Shown in pieces: positions 47,089 through 56,740 of a stretch of 64,000 nt of DNA (positions within the stretch are counted from its first letter, which is position 1; every line of letters begins with the position of its first letter). The stretch covers positions 6,162,501 through 6,226,500 of the forward strand of contig NZ_CP089979.1 of assembly GCF_021389935.1 (NCBI RefSeq), in the 5' to 3' direction. Below the pieces are notes generated by a model. The model was not told the DNA's origin. It worked only from the letters and a program-made list of their open reading frames with translations, and did not search any database. Source of the DNA: Fulvivirga ligni (GTDB lineage Bacteria > Bacteroidota > Bacteroidia > Cytophagales > Cyclobacteriaceae). The translations under genes were made by a program, and so were the position numbers.

Positions 47089-47398
47089 AAATAAAATAAT
47101 GTGCGGTGGTAAGGATTAAACAGAGTGATAAAACATCAATTATTAAGGCAGGGATGAACAGCCTTCTTCGATTGACGCCGAGGTTGTAAAAAAAGTAAAA
47201 TCGATCTTTTCTATTGATAAGATAATAAGCGGTGGTACAGAAATACCCCAGCACTTTAAGCCAAAAAATATATTTGATACTTTGCAGCGGCGAGAGATAC
47301 AATAAGTATACAGAAATGAAGCAAAATAAGAGGTTATAAATGGTGTATTCCCAATAAAACACTCTGGTGCAATAAAGCCAGTTTTTGAAGTTAATCAT
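47081..47398 (-). CDS. Small membrane protein, probable partner of the ABC ATPase
   Basis: A 105-residue protein with three or four hydrophobic helices (YTIYNLLFCFISVYLLYLS, LKVLGYFCTTAYYLI, FIPALIIDVLSLCLILTTAH). The cytoplasmic loop NLGVNRRRLFI resembles a coupling-helix region. It overlaps the ATPase gene by 8 bases. It is too small for a standard permease; it may oligomerise or be a regulatory subunit. Confidence 0.75.
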   Translation of the reverse strand: MINFKNWLYCTRVFYWEYTIYNLLFCFISVYLLYLSPLQSIKYIFWLKVLGYFCTTAYYLINRKDRFYFFYNLGVNRRRLFIPALIIDVLSLCLILTTAHYFIYG

Positions 47399-47533
47399 AC
47401 TTGAAAAGGAGGTTTAGACATATGCTTTTAATCAAATATGATACCATAGCTCCAGACCTTCTTTTTTAGCGATTTTTTTCGCATTTTTATACTGCTAAAA
47501 AGATTTAGCAAACCTTAAACTTATTCTACTACT

Positions 47534-50122
47534 ATGAAATATTGTTATTATCTGCTTGCCATGCTCATATGCTTTGGCTGCCAGACCTTTAATCAGGAAC
47601 AAGCCCTGGAAAATACTCGTATTATGAGAGAGATTAGCCAGAACTGGTCATATGCACAGGTTAATGGAGAACTAAAAGGTAAAGCCACTGTGCCTGGCAC
47701 TATTCACACGGATCTGTTAGCTGAAGGGAAAATTAAAGATCCCTTTTATCGCACCAATGAAAAAGACCTTCAATGGATAGATAAGGAAGACTGGGTGTAT
47801 ACCACATCTTTTGAGCTAAAGGCAAATGAACTTAAAAAATCACATTTGATACTGGACTTCAAAGGCCTGGATACCTATGCTGATGTTTACCTGAATGATT
47901 CGCTTCTTTTGAAGGCTGATAATATGTTTCGTGAGTGGGAGGTGAATATTCTTCCAGTAGCTAAGGAAGGTGTTAATCAGCTAAAAGTGTATTTACATTC
48001 TCCAATTAACAAAGGTTTAGCTATGCTTGAAGCTTCACCCTATGCTTACCCTGCTGGCAATGATCAATCAGAAAATGGTGGCCTTGGCGATAAGCGCGTT
48101 TCTATTTTCACCAGGAAAGCGGGCTATCACTACGGCTGGGACTGGGGTCCTCGCTTCGTTACCTCTGGCATTTGGAGACCTGTAATTTTAAAAGGTTGGG
48201 ATGATATGCGCATTAGAGATGTGTTCATTAAGCAACCTTCTGTAACCAAAGAAAAGGCCTCACTTGAAGCTCAAGTAACCGTGCAGGTGGATAAGGCAGG
48301 AACTTATAACATAGCTGTTTCTCATGAAAATGGAGAGCTTACCTCAAAAGAGTTAAAACTTACAGAAGGTGAGAACGTGGTATCACTTCCATTTACCATG
48401 GATAACCCCAAATTATGGTGGTCTCACGGTCTGGGTGATGCGCACATGTATAATTTCAAAACATCCGTATCAGGGAATGATATGCATGACAGCTACGAGG
48501 TGGCTACCGGCCTGAGAAGTTTGAAATTAGTGAGAGAAAAGGATGAGGACGGAGAGTCATTCCTTTTTGAACTTAATGGAGTAAGAGTATTCATGAAGGG
48601 CGCTAACTACATTCCTAATGATAATTTTCTTCCTCGTGTTGATAAAGCTGAATATGATAAGGTGATAGCAGATGCGGTTAATGCTAACATGAATATGCTT
48701 CGTGTTTGGGGTGGTGGAATTTATGAGAATGACTACTTCTATAAACTATGCGATAAAAATGGACTTCTGGTTTGGGAGGATTTCATGTTCGCCTGCTCGT
48801 TATACCCAGACGATAGTGCTTTTTTAAATAGCGTAAAACAAGAGGCCATTGATAATGTAGTCCGTTTGAGAAATCATCCGTCTATAGCTCTTTGGTGTGG
48901 GAATAATGAAATTAACACTGGCTGGCACTATGGTTCTGAAGGTGGCTGGGGTTGGAAAAAGGAATATACCACAGAACAACAGGAAGCATTACAAAAAGGC
49001 TACTTAGATGTGTTCCATAAAATTTTACCTGAAGTGGTGGATCAATATACAGATGGAGATGACTATTGGCCTTCATCACCTCAGGCAGGTTATGAGTGGG
49101 ACCAGCATGCCGGCTATACTTCTACCTCAGGAGATATGCACTATTGGGGTGTGTGGCATGGCCTTCATCCATTTGAAGATTTTGAAAAGTATAAAGCCCG
49201 TTTCATGAGTGAGTATGGCTTTCAGTCATTTCCTGATTTTGAAACCGTAAAAAAATATGCGGAGCCAAAAGATTATGACATTGAATCTGAAGTAATGGCC
49301 GCTCACCAGCGCAGTGGTATTGGCAACTTGAGAATAAGAGAGTACATGAGTTGGGAATATAACGTACCGAAAGACTTTAAACAGTTTTTGTATATGAGCC
49401 ACGTGTTGCAGGCCAGGGGAACAAAAATGGCCATTGAAGCACACCGAAGAGCCATGCCTTACTGTATGGGAACATTGTATTGGCAGATTAATGACTGCTG
49501 GCCTGTAGCCAGCTGGAGTAGCACCGACTATACCCATAAATGGAAAGCCATGCACTACACAGTGAAAAAGCTATATAAACCAGTAATGCTCAGCGCTTTC
49601 CATAATGAAGGAAGATTAGAAGTTTACGGAGTATCAGATTTCCTAGAAGATAAAGAAGGAACGCTTTCTCTTGAAATAATTGACTTCGACGGTAAAAGCA
49701 TCTGGAAACAGGATGAAGACATTGCTCTAGCTGCCAACACCAGTTCCAAGCTCTTTGAATGGAATTACACTCACTTATTGAACAGCCTCGATTCAACTCA
49801 ATCTGTGCTAAAAATGACCTTCAAAGCAGGTGACGAAGAGCTGGCAAATAACCTTTATTATTTTGCTAAACCTAAAGACCAGAAACTACCAACACCAGAA
49901 CTAAAAATAGAACTGGTAGAAAATGACGGAAAACCTGCACTGGAAATCTCAACAGATAAGCTAGCCAGAGATATATATTTCAACTTCCCAGACAAAGAAG
50001 CTCATTTCTCTGATAACTATTTTGATCTCTTACCAGGAGAAAAACGAGTAATATCCATAGATGGTGCTAGTGGACTATCTAAAGATGACTTGGAAATTAT
50101 GCATTTGGGTGAAATTAAGTGA
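47534..50122 (+). CDS. GH2 beta-mannosidase (lipoprotein)
   Basis: An 862-residue glycoside hydrolase family 2 enzyme. A lipoprotein signal ends at CFGC (Cys about residue 16). The N-terminal sugar-binding domain has GTIHTDLLAEGKIKDPFYRT and LDFKGLDTYADVYLND. The catalytic acid/base is E459 (WCGNNEINTG), and the nucleophile is E560 (FMSEYGFQSFP). Beta-mannosidase hallmarks are WGPRFVTSGIWRPVIL and GGGIYENDYFYKLCD. It removes terminal beta-mannose residues, for example from mannan or from the Man-beta-1,4-GlcNAc core of N-glycans. Location is periplasmic or surface. It is monocistronic and convergent with a serine hydrolase. Confidence 0.95.
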   Translation: MKYCYYLLAMLICFGCQTFNQEQALENTRIMREISQNWSYAQVNGELKGKATVPGTIHTDLLAEGKIKDPFYRTNEKDLQWIDKEDWVYTTSFELKANELKKSHLILDFKGLDTYADVYLNDSLLLKADNMFREWEVNILPVAKEGVNQLKVYLHSPINKGLAMLEASPYAYPAGNDQSENGGLGDKRVSIFTRKAGYHYGWDWGPRFVTSGIWRPVILKGWDDMRIRDVFIKQPSVTKEKASLEAQVTVQVDKAGTYNIAVSHENGELTSKELKLTEGENVVSLPFTMDNPKLWWSHGLGDAHMYNFKTSVSGNDMHDSYEVATGLRSLKLVREKDEDGESFLFELNGVRVFMKGANYIPNDNFLPRVDKAEYDKVIADAVNANMNMLRVWGGGIYENDYFYKLCDKNGLLVWEDFMFACSLYPDDSAFLNSVKQEAIDNVVRLRNHPSIALWCGNNEINTGWHYGSEGGWGWKKEYTTEQQEALQKGYLDVFHKILPEVVDQYTDGDDYWPSSPQAGYEWDQHAGYTSTSGDMHYWGVWHGLHPFEDFEKYKARFMSEYGFQSFPDFETVKKYAEPKDYDIESEVMAAHQRSGIGNLRIREYMSWEYNVPKDFKQFLYMSHVLQARGTKMAIEAHRRAMPYCMGTLYWQINDCWPVASWSSTDYTHKWKAMHYTVKKLYKPVMLSAFHNEGRLEVYGVSDFLEDKEGTLSLEIIDFDGKSIWKQDEDIALAANTSSKLFEWNYTHLLNSLDSTQSVLKMTFKAGDEELANNLYYFAKPKDQKLPTPELKIELVENDGKPALEISTDKLARDIYFNFPDKEAHFSDNYFDLLPGEKRVISIDGASGLSKDDLEIMHLGEIK

Positions 50123-50142
50123 TGATATTTTTCACCACATCT

Positions 50143-50168
50143 AAGTCCTCTCCTTGAGGAGAGGACTT
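50143..50168. terminator. Stem-loop between the convergent GH2 and serine hydrolase genes
   Basis: AAGTCCTCTCC/GGAGAGGACTT inverted repeat ending at the serine hydrolase stop codon. No long T-run follows, so the termination role is uncertain. Confidence 0.45.
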
Positions 50169-51252
50169 ACTCAACTGCAGCCAAGACTCTACTCATAATA
50201 TTATACGCTCTTTTATGAGCATACACCTGACCATAAGCGCTCGAGGTGAGCGCTATTATCATATTTTCACTTGGTATAACTATTAGGTGGTTGCCTCCGT
50301 TTCCTGAAGCAAATAGATAGTCTATTTTTTTATGCCCAAATGTTCGATGTGATTTATACCATAGCATTCCATAGGCATCAGCATAAGGGTTGTTTTCCGA
50401 GATATTAAAAAATTCAGAGGTTATTAGGTTTTGCATGTACTTGAAATCGATAAGCTGCTCATTATTCCAACTACCTTCATTGGCTACTAACATTCCAAGT
50501 TTGGCGAAATCTAATGTTGAGATATAAAGGTTGCCAGCTGCACCAGTTTGATTAGAGCGATTTGTGTACCAATAGAATTGCTCTATTCCTAGTGGCGCGA
50601 AAAGCTTTTCATTTGCATAATCTCTAAGACTCATCCCTGATTTCTCTTCAATAACAGCAGCAATTAGCAATGGATTAATATCTGCATAAACCCATTTGGA
50701 TCCTGGCTTAGCCGTTAGAGGAATACTCAGAATATAGTCCTTCCAGTTGTCTTTGGCAATCCAGTTAGATGCATTGCCTTTGGTGTGCGAGTCGTCTGAG
50801 TCAGCATCCAACCCTGATGACATATTGAGGAGATGTCTTAAGTTAATGTTTTTATAATCTTCAGTTATGGTAGGATATTTATTCTTGGGAAAAAAGGAAT
50901 ATAAATCCTGATCAAGGCTTTTCACCAAACCATCCTTAATAGCCACACCTAACAAAAGTGCCGTTACACTCTTACCTGCAGAACGAATATCCAGGATAGA
51001 ATTCCTCCAAAAGGTATTATAATATTCCTCTATAACTATCTTATTATCCTTGATCACCACCAATCCTCTGAAATCATGCTGTGCGATGTTGGATATATCA
51101 TCTAAAAGATGAGCAATCGAATCCTTATTTATTCCCGCTTCTTCTAAGGAACCTTTACTCATCATTAAAGCTGTGCTGTTATCCTGAGCACCTGAGTTGA
51201 TTATAGGTAATAGAATTAATAAATATACTAGAGAGAAGGTTAGTGGTTTCAT
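50167..51252 (-). CDS. Serine hydrolase, beta-lactamase/D-Ala-D-Ala carboxypeptidase-like
   Basis: A 361-residue protein with a signal peptide (FSLVYLLILLPIINSGAQ). The catalytic SxxK motif is in DIRSAGKSVTALLLG. The second motif region is KWVYADINPLLIAAVIEEKS (YAD in place of YxN), and the region FASGNGGNHLIVIPSE fits the third (HxG-like) motif. These are PF00144-type enzymes: carboxypeptidases, esterases or beta-lactamase relatives. The substrate cannot be assigned. It is on the strand opposite to the GH2 gene. Confidence 0.9.
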   Translation of the reverse strand: MKPLTFSLVYLLILLPIINSGAQDNSTALMMSKGSLEEAGINKDSIAHLLDDISNIAQHDFRGLVVIKDNKIVIEEYYNTFWRNSILDIRSAGKSVTALLLGVAIKDGLVKSLDQDLYSFFPKNKYPTITEDYKNINLRHLLNMSSGLDADSDDSHTKGNASNWIAKDNWKDYILSIPLTAKPGSKWVYADINPLLIAAVIEEKSGMSLRDYANEKLFAPLGIEQFYWYTNRSNQTGAAGNLYISTLDFAKLGMLVANEGSWNNEQLIDFKYMQNLITSEFFNISENNPYADAYGMLWYKSHRTFGHKKIDYLFASGNGGNHLIVIPSENMIIALTSSAYGQVYAHKRAYNIMSRVLAAVE

Positions 51253-51423
51253 GGCTGGCTGAACGATAATGAGGCGATAATTATAATTTAAATTTAATTA
51301 TTTATAAAGACATTGAAATTTGTTAATAGTTGCATCATCTTCGTTTTTCACCGCACTAAACCCCATCCTCAAAGTAAAAAACTTCACCTTCTGTCTCATA
51401 CCAAAGGCTGGAGATGAGGTCAT

Positions 51424-51452
51424 AAAAAAAGGAGCCTTAGCGGCTCCTTTTT
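51424..51452. terminator. Terminator after the GH18 gene (bidirectional)
   Basis: AAAGGAGCC/GGCTCCTTT stem flanked by an A-run and a T-run, 22 bases from the GH18 stop codon. Confidence 0.85.
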
Positions 51453-51474
51453 CATTTCAGGATTATCAAATTAA

Positions 51475-53433
51475 TTAATTCGCGCCTTTCATCAGTTTAC
51501 CTGAAGTACTGCCGCTTTGGGTGGTGAGGTTATAGAAATAAATACCGTTAGAAACTGTATTTCCACGGCTATCAGTTCCACTCCAGATCACTTCTTGGCT
51601 TCCCTCCTGCAGGTCTTTATTATCAAAAGCCCGGATTAGCTTGCCAGATATATTATAAATCTGAAGTTGGAATGGCGCTCCGTCTTTGGCATTAACAGGA
51701 ATGGCCACCTCCCTTTCAAATGGGTTAGGATACGGCTTGGATAATGCCATATTTTCGTTAACTAACTCGTCATTACTAACTCTGGCTGCGCTGCCTCCAG
51801 CTGGAGTAATAGAGAACCAGTTGATATTCCAACCGCCAGCAAGTGCCTTAATTCCAAAGCCTTGTGATCCTGCATTGAGATAAACATTCATATAAATCGT
51901 AGTCCAGGTCTGCCAGCCGCCTGTAGAAGGCACGCCTATTGATCCATAAACTGTTCCACCTCCAGCTTGCTCAAACTGCAGTGTACCGCCACCACTTTGA
52001 CTAGCCACGCGGAAGCCAATGGTATAATTACCACTTGAAGCAATATTCACCCCAGTGTAAGACATCCAGTCATTGGCATCTATATAGCCTACATTTTGGC
52101 CTCCACTGGCATCAGTAGTGGCTTCCACTTGCACTCCGCTCATGTAGGCATAATCTTCAGCCTGCACGTAAGTGGTGCCACCGCCTGTATTTGTCGAAAA
52201 TTCAATGTAATTTAAATTAAATCCGCCGGAAGGCACCGCTACACCTATCTGCTGCTGACCTGCTGATAGTTGTATCTGCTGAGAAATGGTGGTCCAGGTC
52301 TGCCATCCACCTGTTGAAGGCACATTGATATTACCATACACCGCTCCACCACCTGCTTGCTCAAGCCTGATACTACCACCACCGCTTTGGCTAGCCACGC
52401 GATATCTTACAGTATACGTTCCGCTGCTGGCAACATTTACATTGAAAGTCATCCAGTCGCCAGTATCAATGTAGCCTACACTTTGACCACAATTACCGTC
52501 TGAAGTAGACTCTTTTTGAACACCACTCATATTACTATAGTTAGCAGCACAAACGGTACCCGGAACAGGATAATAAGTAGATGGGTTCGGGTTATTGTCA
52601 CCACTACATACATTACCAAGGGTATTATAAATGGCCGTTATATCTCCGTAAGTGGATATTTCCCAGATCATGATACCACCAGCACTTGACTTGGCCAGAT
52701 TTGCTTTTTGCACATGCAGACTAGTGTTATTATCGCTGCTGTAAAACGGCACGCCCAGCATTCTTTTGTTTTGAGGCACACCTCTGCCTGTCCAATAATT
52801 CAGTGCATCAACTGCCTGACTATAAGGAGAGTTAGTAGGACAATTACAATCATAAGCCATAATATTTACCAGATCTAGCATGGAAAGATCACCATAGCCA
52901 TTACCAAAATAAGAGCCAGCAGATACGGCCGCAGTCAGCATTTTTCCCATGCCGTGAATTCTGGTTCCTAATGGTCTCATCAAAGCATTCCAGCGGCTTT
53001 GTGCCGTAGGATACTCCCAGTCAATATCAATACCATCCAGGTTATATTGATTAACTAAATTTTCACAAGCATTAACGAACTGATTAATAGCAGATTGATT
53101 AGTTGCAATGGACTCAAAAGGTGTGCTACTCGGCGACGAACTCAACCACCCTCCTATGGCTAGTAAAACTTTGGTGTTATTCGCATGAGCCTGGTTTACC
53201 AGATCCACAAGCTTGCCGGAATTTTCAACTGCAGGAATAGTTCCGTTAGAGTTAGGTATGGCAAAGCTGTAATTAATATGTGTGTACTTGCTATAATCCA
53301 GGTTAGACGGTGACCCTTGCCAGGATGGGAAATATCCCACAATTTGATAACAGTCTACTTGTGCGAATGATGATATGCTGATCAGCAAAGCGCAAATAGC
53401 ACTTAACAGTAGTTTAGTTTTAAAGTGTTTCAT
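51475..53433 (-). CDS. GH18 glycosidase with two CBM6 modules and T9SS sorting domain
   Basis: A 652-residue secreted enzyme. Signal peptide ends at SFAQ (about residue 25). The GH18 domain (about 27-290) has DGIDIDWEYP with catalytic E140, and ends with YDCNCPTNS. Two CBM6-type beta-sandwich modules follow at about 298-415 and 420-545, with SGVQxExTxD, VGYID and GGWQTWTT. The last 90 residues form a type A T9SS sorting domain (KPYPNPFEREVAIPV, GNTVSNGIYFYNL). It probably hydrolyses chitin or N-glycan core GlcNAc bonds; endo-beta-N-acetylglucosaminidase activity is a real alternative. Confidence 0.93.
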   Translation of the reverse strand: MKHFKTKLLLSAICALLISISSFAQVDCYQIVGYFPSWQGSPSNLDYSKYTHINYSFAIPNSNGTIPAVENSGKLVDLVNQAHANNTKVLLAIGGWLSSSPSSTPFESIATNQSAINQFVNACENLVNQYNLDGIDIDWEYPTAQSRWNALMRPLGTRIHGMGKMLTAAVSAGSYFGNGYGDLSMLDLVNIMAYDCNCPTNSPYSQAVDALNYWTGRGVPQNKRMLGVPFYSSDNNTSLHVQKANLAKSSAGGIMIWEISTYGDITAIYNTLGNVCSGDNNPNPSTYYPVPGTVCAANYSNMSGVQKESTSDGNCGQSVGYIDTGDWMTFNVNVASSGTYTVRYRVASQSGGGSIRLEQAGGGAVYGNINVPSTGGWQTWTTISQQIQLSAGQQQIGVAVPSGGFNLNYIEFSTNTGGGTTYVQAEDYAYMSGVQVEATTDASGGQNVGYIDANDWMSYTGVNIASSGNYTIGFRVASQSGGGTLQFEQAGGGTVYGSIGVPSTGGWQTWTTIYMNVYLNAGSQGFGIKALAGGWNINWFSITPAGGSAARVSNDELVNENMALSKPYPNPFEREVAIPVNAKDGAPFQLQIYNISGKLIRAFDNKDLQEGSQEVIWSGTDSRGNTVSNGIYFYNLTTQSGSTSGKLMKGAN

Positions 53434-53845
53434 ATGTATTTGGATTTAGGTTTAGTTACAGGTTCATATATCAGTCAAGCCCGTATCCATCAAAAGGGCA
53501 TGACCTAGCAATAGCTCCTAAATTGTTGAGCTTGAAAATGATTGATTACGATTTAAAGATTTGGGAAATAGAGGTTACGGCATGACGGAGTACATGCATT
53601 ACATTCTAAAATGTGCATAAGTAATAGGTTTAGGTGTTGAACATAAAATTATAAACTATTCCCTGTAGTTATAATTTCATAAAATGCAAGACTACATTCT
53701 TTTACTCTAAACTGTGTACAAAGTACATATAATATGCGGCTCTAAAAATTCAAACTTGCCTGAAAAATCACATCCAATTGAATGTATATTTTAACCGCCT
53801 GAAACGTTTTAGAACAACCAAATATGAGTATAAAAGTAACAAAAT
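53434..53845. other. AT-rich intergenic region between the two T9SS enzymes
   Basis: About 410 bases with no ORF of coding character on either strand. It must contain the promoter of the GH18 gene, but no clear -7/-33 pair was picked out. Confidence 0.5.
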
Positions 53846-53870
53846 GGCCTGCAATAGTTACATGCAGGCC
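53846..53870 (-). terminator. Stem-loop after the clan GH-A enzyme gene
   Basis: GGCCTGCA/TGCAGGCC inverted repeat with a 9-base loop, beginning 10 bases after the stop codon on the minus strand, followed by a T-rich stretch. Confidence 0.7.
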
Positions 53871-53880
53871 AGTAATCTAT

Positions 53881-56418
53881 TTAATCCAATTTAACCAATT
53901 TCCCGGTTGAAACATTGCCATCACAGTTTAATTGATAGAAATAAACACCACCAGGTACCCAATGATTATCATCGTTTACTCCTTTCCAAATTACCCTGTC
54001 TTTTCCTGGTTTATCAAAACCATCCTGCCAAATTAGGCTTCCTGAGAGGGTATAAATTTTCAACTCATACTGATTCTGATAATTCACAGGAATGATCACC
54101 TGATCACTAAATGGGTTAGAATAGGGCTTTGAAGCTTCCGACAAATTCTCAACATATCCAGATTTTCTGGCTCCTGATGCACCTGATGGCGTAACTGACC
54201 ACCAGTTAATATTCCAACCACCGGATAATGCTTTTATACCAAAACCCTGATTACCGGCATTGAGATTGACATTCATATAAACAGTAGTCCAGGTCTGCCA
54301 TCCGCCAGTGGAGGGTATATTCACAGAACCGAAAACCTGAGTTCCTCCTGCTTGCTCAAACTGTAAAGAGCCTCCACCATTCAAACTCGCTACTCTAAAA
54401 GCTACGGAATAATTTCCACTTTGAGGAACTTCAAAATACGGGTAAGACATCCAGTCATTGGCATCAATCCACCCCACGTAACTTCCACCTCCTACATCAG
54501 TAGTGCTACCGGTTTGAATACCACTCATGTTATTGTAATCCTCTGCCTCTATTTGTATACTACTGGCAATGCTGCTCACCACAATTGAGCTGGTTTCATC
54601 ATTAAAACCATTGGCAACCAAACAGCTATTAGAGTTAGTCAGCACTAAAGACTGATCAGTAGAGTTATTTCCCATGTATAATGTTACCTGATAACCGCTG
54701 CTAATTTCTACTGAAGAAATATCATCATTGGCCACTCCCAAAGCCTGCAGATCTGCAAGATTATATGTACCAGTTTGTAATTGTGCACTGTATCCACCGT
54801 AGGCACAATCCTGGAAAACTCTGGCAGCGTAGCCTCCACCCTGGCCAGTGGTAAAAGTAACTGCATTACTAGCCGCCGAATAATTCCCTGCCGCATCAAA
54901 AGCCTTCACCACCACAGTATAATTGGTTGGAGCACTTAGGTTATTTAAAGTAATGCTGGTAGATGATGTGGAACCTAGAAAGACATCCGCATCAGTATAA
55001 ATATCATATCCCACCACGCCTACATTGTCTGAAGACGCTGACCAACTCAAGCTGGCCGAGGTAGTGCCAGAGCTGGTCAAAGCAAAATTAGCGGGTGCAG
55101 TTGGTGACTGTTGATCAGTGCCTCCGCTGCCTAAATCTGCTATAAAGGTATTGAAACTATTGGCCTGAAGATTAACACTTAAAGTACTACCATTGGCTGA
55201 AAAATTTCCTTTATCTGAAAGCCTGTCACCGGCTTCACTGGTTCTGATCAGCTGGAATTGTGCATTAGATGGCACGCCATAAAAGTTAACATTTCTAGCA
55301 TAATTAGACATGTTCAGGACCTGAAGCACCACTTTATTATCGCCCACATTCTTATAAGCCAGCGTAAGTAATTCACCACTGGGCTGAGATGCCCCTACTA
55401 TGGCTCCTCCTGGCTTAAAATATCTCATATAGGCCTTGTTTACGTTTAAAGATGCCCAGTCACTTCTCCAAAACCATCCTGCTGCAGTGGATGCCCGTGC
55501 CTGATAAAAGGTTCTCCAAAAGTTCTTTGCTTCGTTCTCAACTCCCTGCCAGGTATATCTATCTGGATTTTCCCAATAGTACGCATCGAAGCCCGTTTCT
55601 GTGCACCATAGGTTACGATCTATACGTTGCCTGAAAGCACCCCAATCTTTGAAGGTCTGGTCCTCATCTGAAAGATCACCACCCCGGTAAGAATGAAAGG
55701 CAGGATAACCTGCCACCTCTCTTACACCGGGAGTATTATAAATCTGCTCCAGATACCAATCTTGCCACTTCAGTACGCTACCAATGTTCATCTTAGTTTG
55801 AATACCATGCTGCTGGAACAATGCCGAGGTTTTAATGATGAGTGAAGCATATTCGGTTGCTGACAGGGCAATGTTAATTCCATGATATGAAGTCTCATTG
55901 ATATCTATATAATCGATGGTAAGACCGTAGGCGTTCTTAGCATGCAGGCAGTAAGCGGCAATAAATTCCGCAAACTCATCCAGGTTATTGATGTGCCTGG
56001 CGCTGCCAGAACCAGGGTTGGTAACCATCCAGTTGGGAACATCCCAGATGCCCAGAATAGTAGTGATTCCTCGATTTTGCATCTCCTTCAATCGTAGAAA
56101 GCTGTTTTTCACCCGATCATCACCGGTGTTGAAGGCATTCATGTTAATATTATAAGGATTGCCGTCATCGTTGTAGCTTTCCCATAGTTTATTAGGAAGC
56201 ATATCTCTAAACAACGTCATTCCGTTATTGATCATATCCTGAATGCCTCCGCCATTGAGCACATAATAATTCCCATATTGACGATCCCCTTCATGACAAA
56301 AGCCAACGGCATCTACCGGCTGACGTACGTTGTTCAGATCTATGTAAACATCTTGAGCTGACGATGGAAAATAAATTAAAGCTATAAAGACAAGTAGTAG
56401 TAATGAGGTTTTATTCAT
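53881..56418 (-). CDS. Clan GH-A (GH30-like) glycoside hydrolase with FN3, beta/gamma-crystallin, CBM6 and T9SS domains
   Basis: An 845-residue secreted enzyme with signal peptide to FPSSAQ. The catalytic barrel (about 22-360) has acid/base E175 (YIDINETSYHG) and nucleophile E274 (WCTETGFD), 99 residues apart, as in clan GH-A. A beta-domain (about 365-430) completes a GH30-like layout. FN3 (about 440-525) follows, then a beta/gamma-crystallin-like domain (about 530-615) with two calcium motifs NDDISS and NDETSS, CBM6 (about 620-747) and a T9SS sorting domain (KPYSNPFSDQVIIPV). Substrate unknown; GH30 members cut xylan, beta-1,6-glucan or galactan. It neighbours the GH18 enzyme with the same CBM6/T9SS type. 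Confidence 0.9.
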   Translation of the reverse strand: MNKTSLLLLVFIALIYFPSSAQDVYIDLNNVRQPVDAVGFCHEGDRQYGNYYVLNGGGIQDMINNGMTLFRDMLPNKLWESYNDDGNPYNINMNAFNTGDDRVKNSFLRLKEMQNRGITTILGIWDVPNWMVTNPGSGSARHINNLDEFAEFIAAYCLHAKNAYGLTIDYIDINETSYHGINIALSATEYASLIIKTSALFQQHGIQTKMNIGSVLKWQDWYLEQIYNTPGVREVAGYPAFHSYRGGDLSDEDQTFKDWGAFRQRIDRNLWCTETGFDAYYWENPDRYTWQGVENEAKNFWRTFYQARASTAAGWFWRSDWASLNVNKAYMRYFKPGGAIVGASQPSGELLTLAYKNVGDNKVVLQVLNMSNYARNVNFYGVPSNAQFQLIRTSEAGDRLSDKGNFSANGSTLSVNLQANSFNTFIADLGSGGTDQQSPTAPANFALTSSGTTSASLSWSASSDNVGVVGYDIYTDADVFLGSTSSTSITLNNLSAPTNYTVVVKAFDAAGNYSAASNAVTFTTGQGGGYAARVFQDCAYGGYSAQLQTGTYNLADLQALGVANDDISSVEISSGYQVTLYMGNNSTDQSLVLTNSNSCLVANGFNDETSSIVVSSIASSIQIEAEDYNNMSGIQTGSTTDVGGGSYVGWIDANDWMSYPYFEVPQSGNYSVAFRVASLNGGGSLQFEQAGGTQVFGSVNIPSTGGWQTWTTVYMNVNLNAGNQGFGIKALSGGWNINWWSVTPSGASGARKSGYVENLSEASKPYSNPFSDQVIIPVNYQNQYELKIYTLSGSLIWQDGFDKPGKDRVIWKGVNDDNHWVPGGVYFYQLNCDGNVSTGKLVKLD

Positions 56419-56740
56419 ATTCTAAAGGTTAGGTTTGGTATTTCTTGACATAAAAAAGCCGTTCGCAGATTGAAATATCCGCTAGCTATAAGACAAAGAA
56501 GAATTGTGACTAATCTTTAAGGAAAGAAAGTGTTGAAAAAGAAGATGATCATGATTAGGTGGTTTAGGTTTAAAATTGATAAAAGGAGTTAATCCCACTT
56601 TAAAACAAAGCACATCATTTATTGAGAAAATCCTTTTGTAAATTCAGCTTATAAGTGGTAGAATTTTGAATTAAAATCAATTTACACCACAAATACTTTA
56701 TTTATATTCCTTAAATTTCGGTTGCTAAATCAGTTTACTA
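56419..56740. other. Divergent promoter region between the GH30-like gene and cutC
   Basis: About 320 bases without a gene. Before cutC the sequence TAAATTTC (56713-56720) is one base off the TAnnTTTG element. No clear element was found for the minus-strand gene. Confidence 0.4.
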
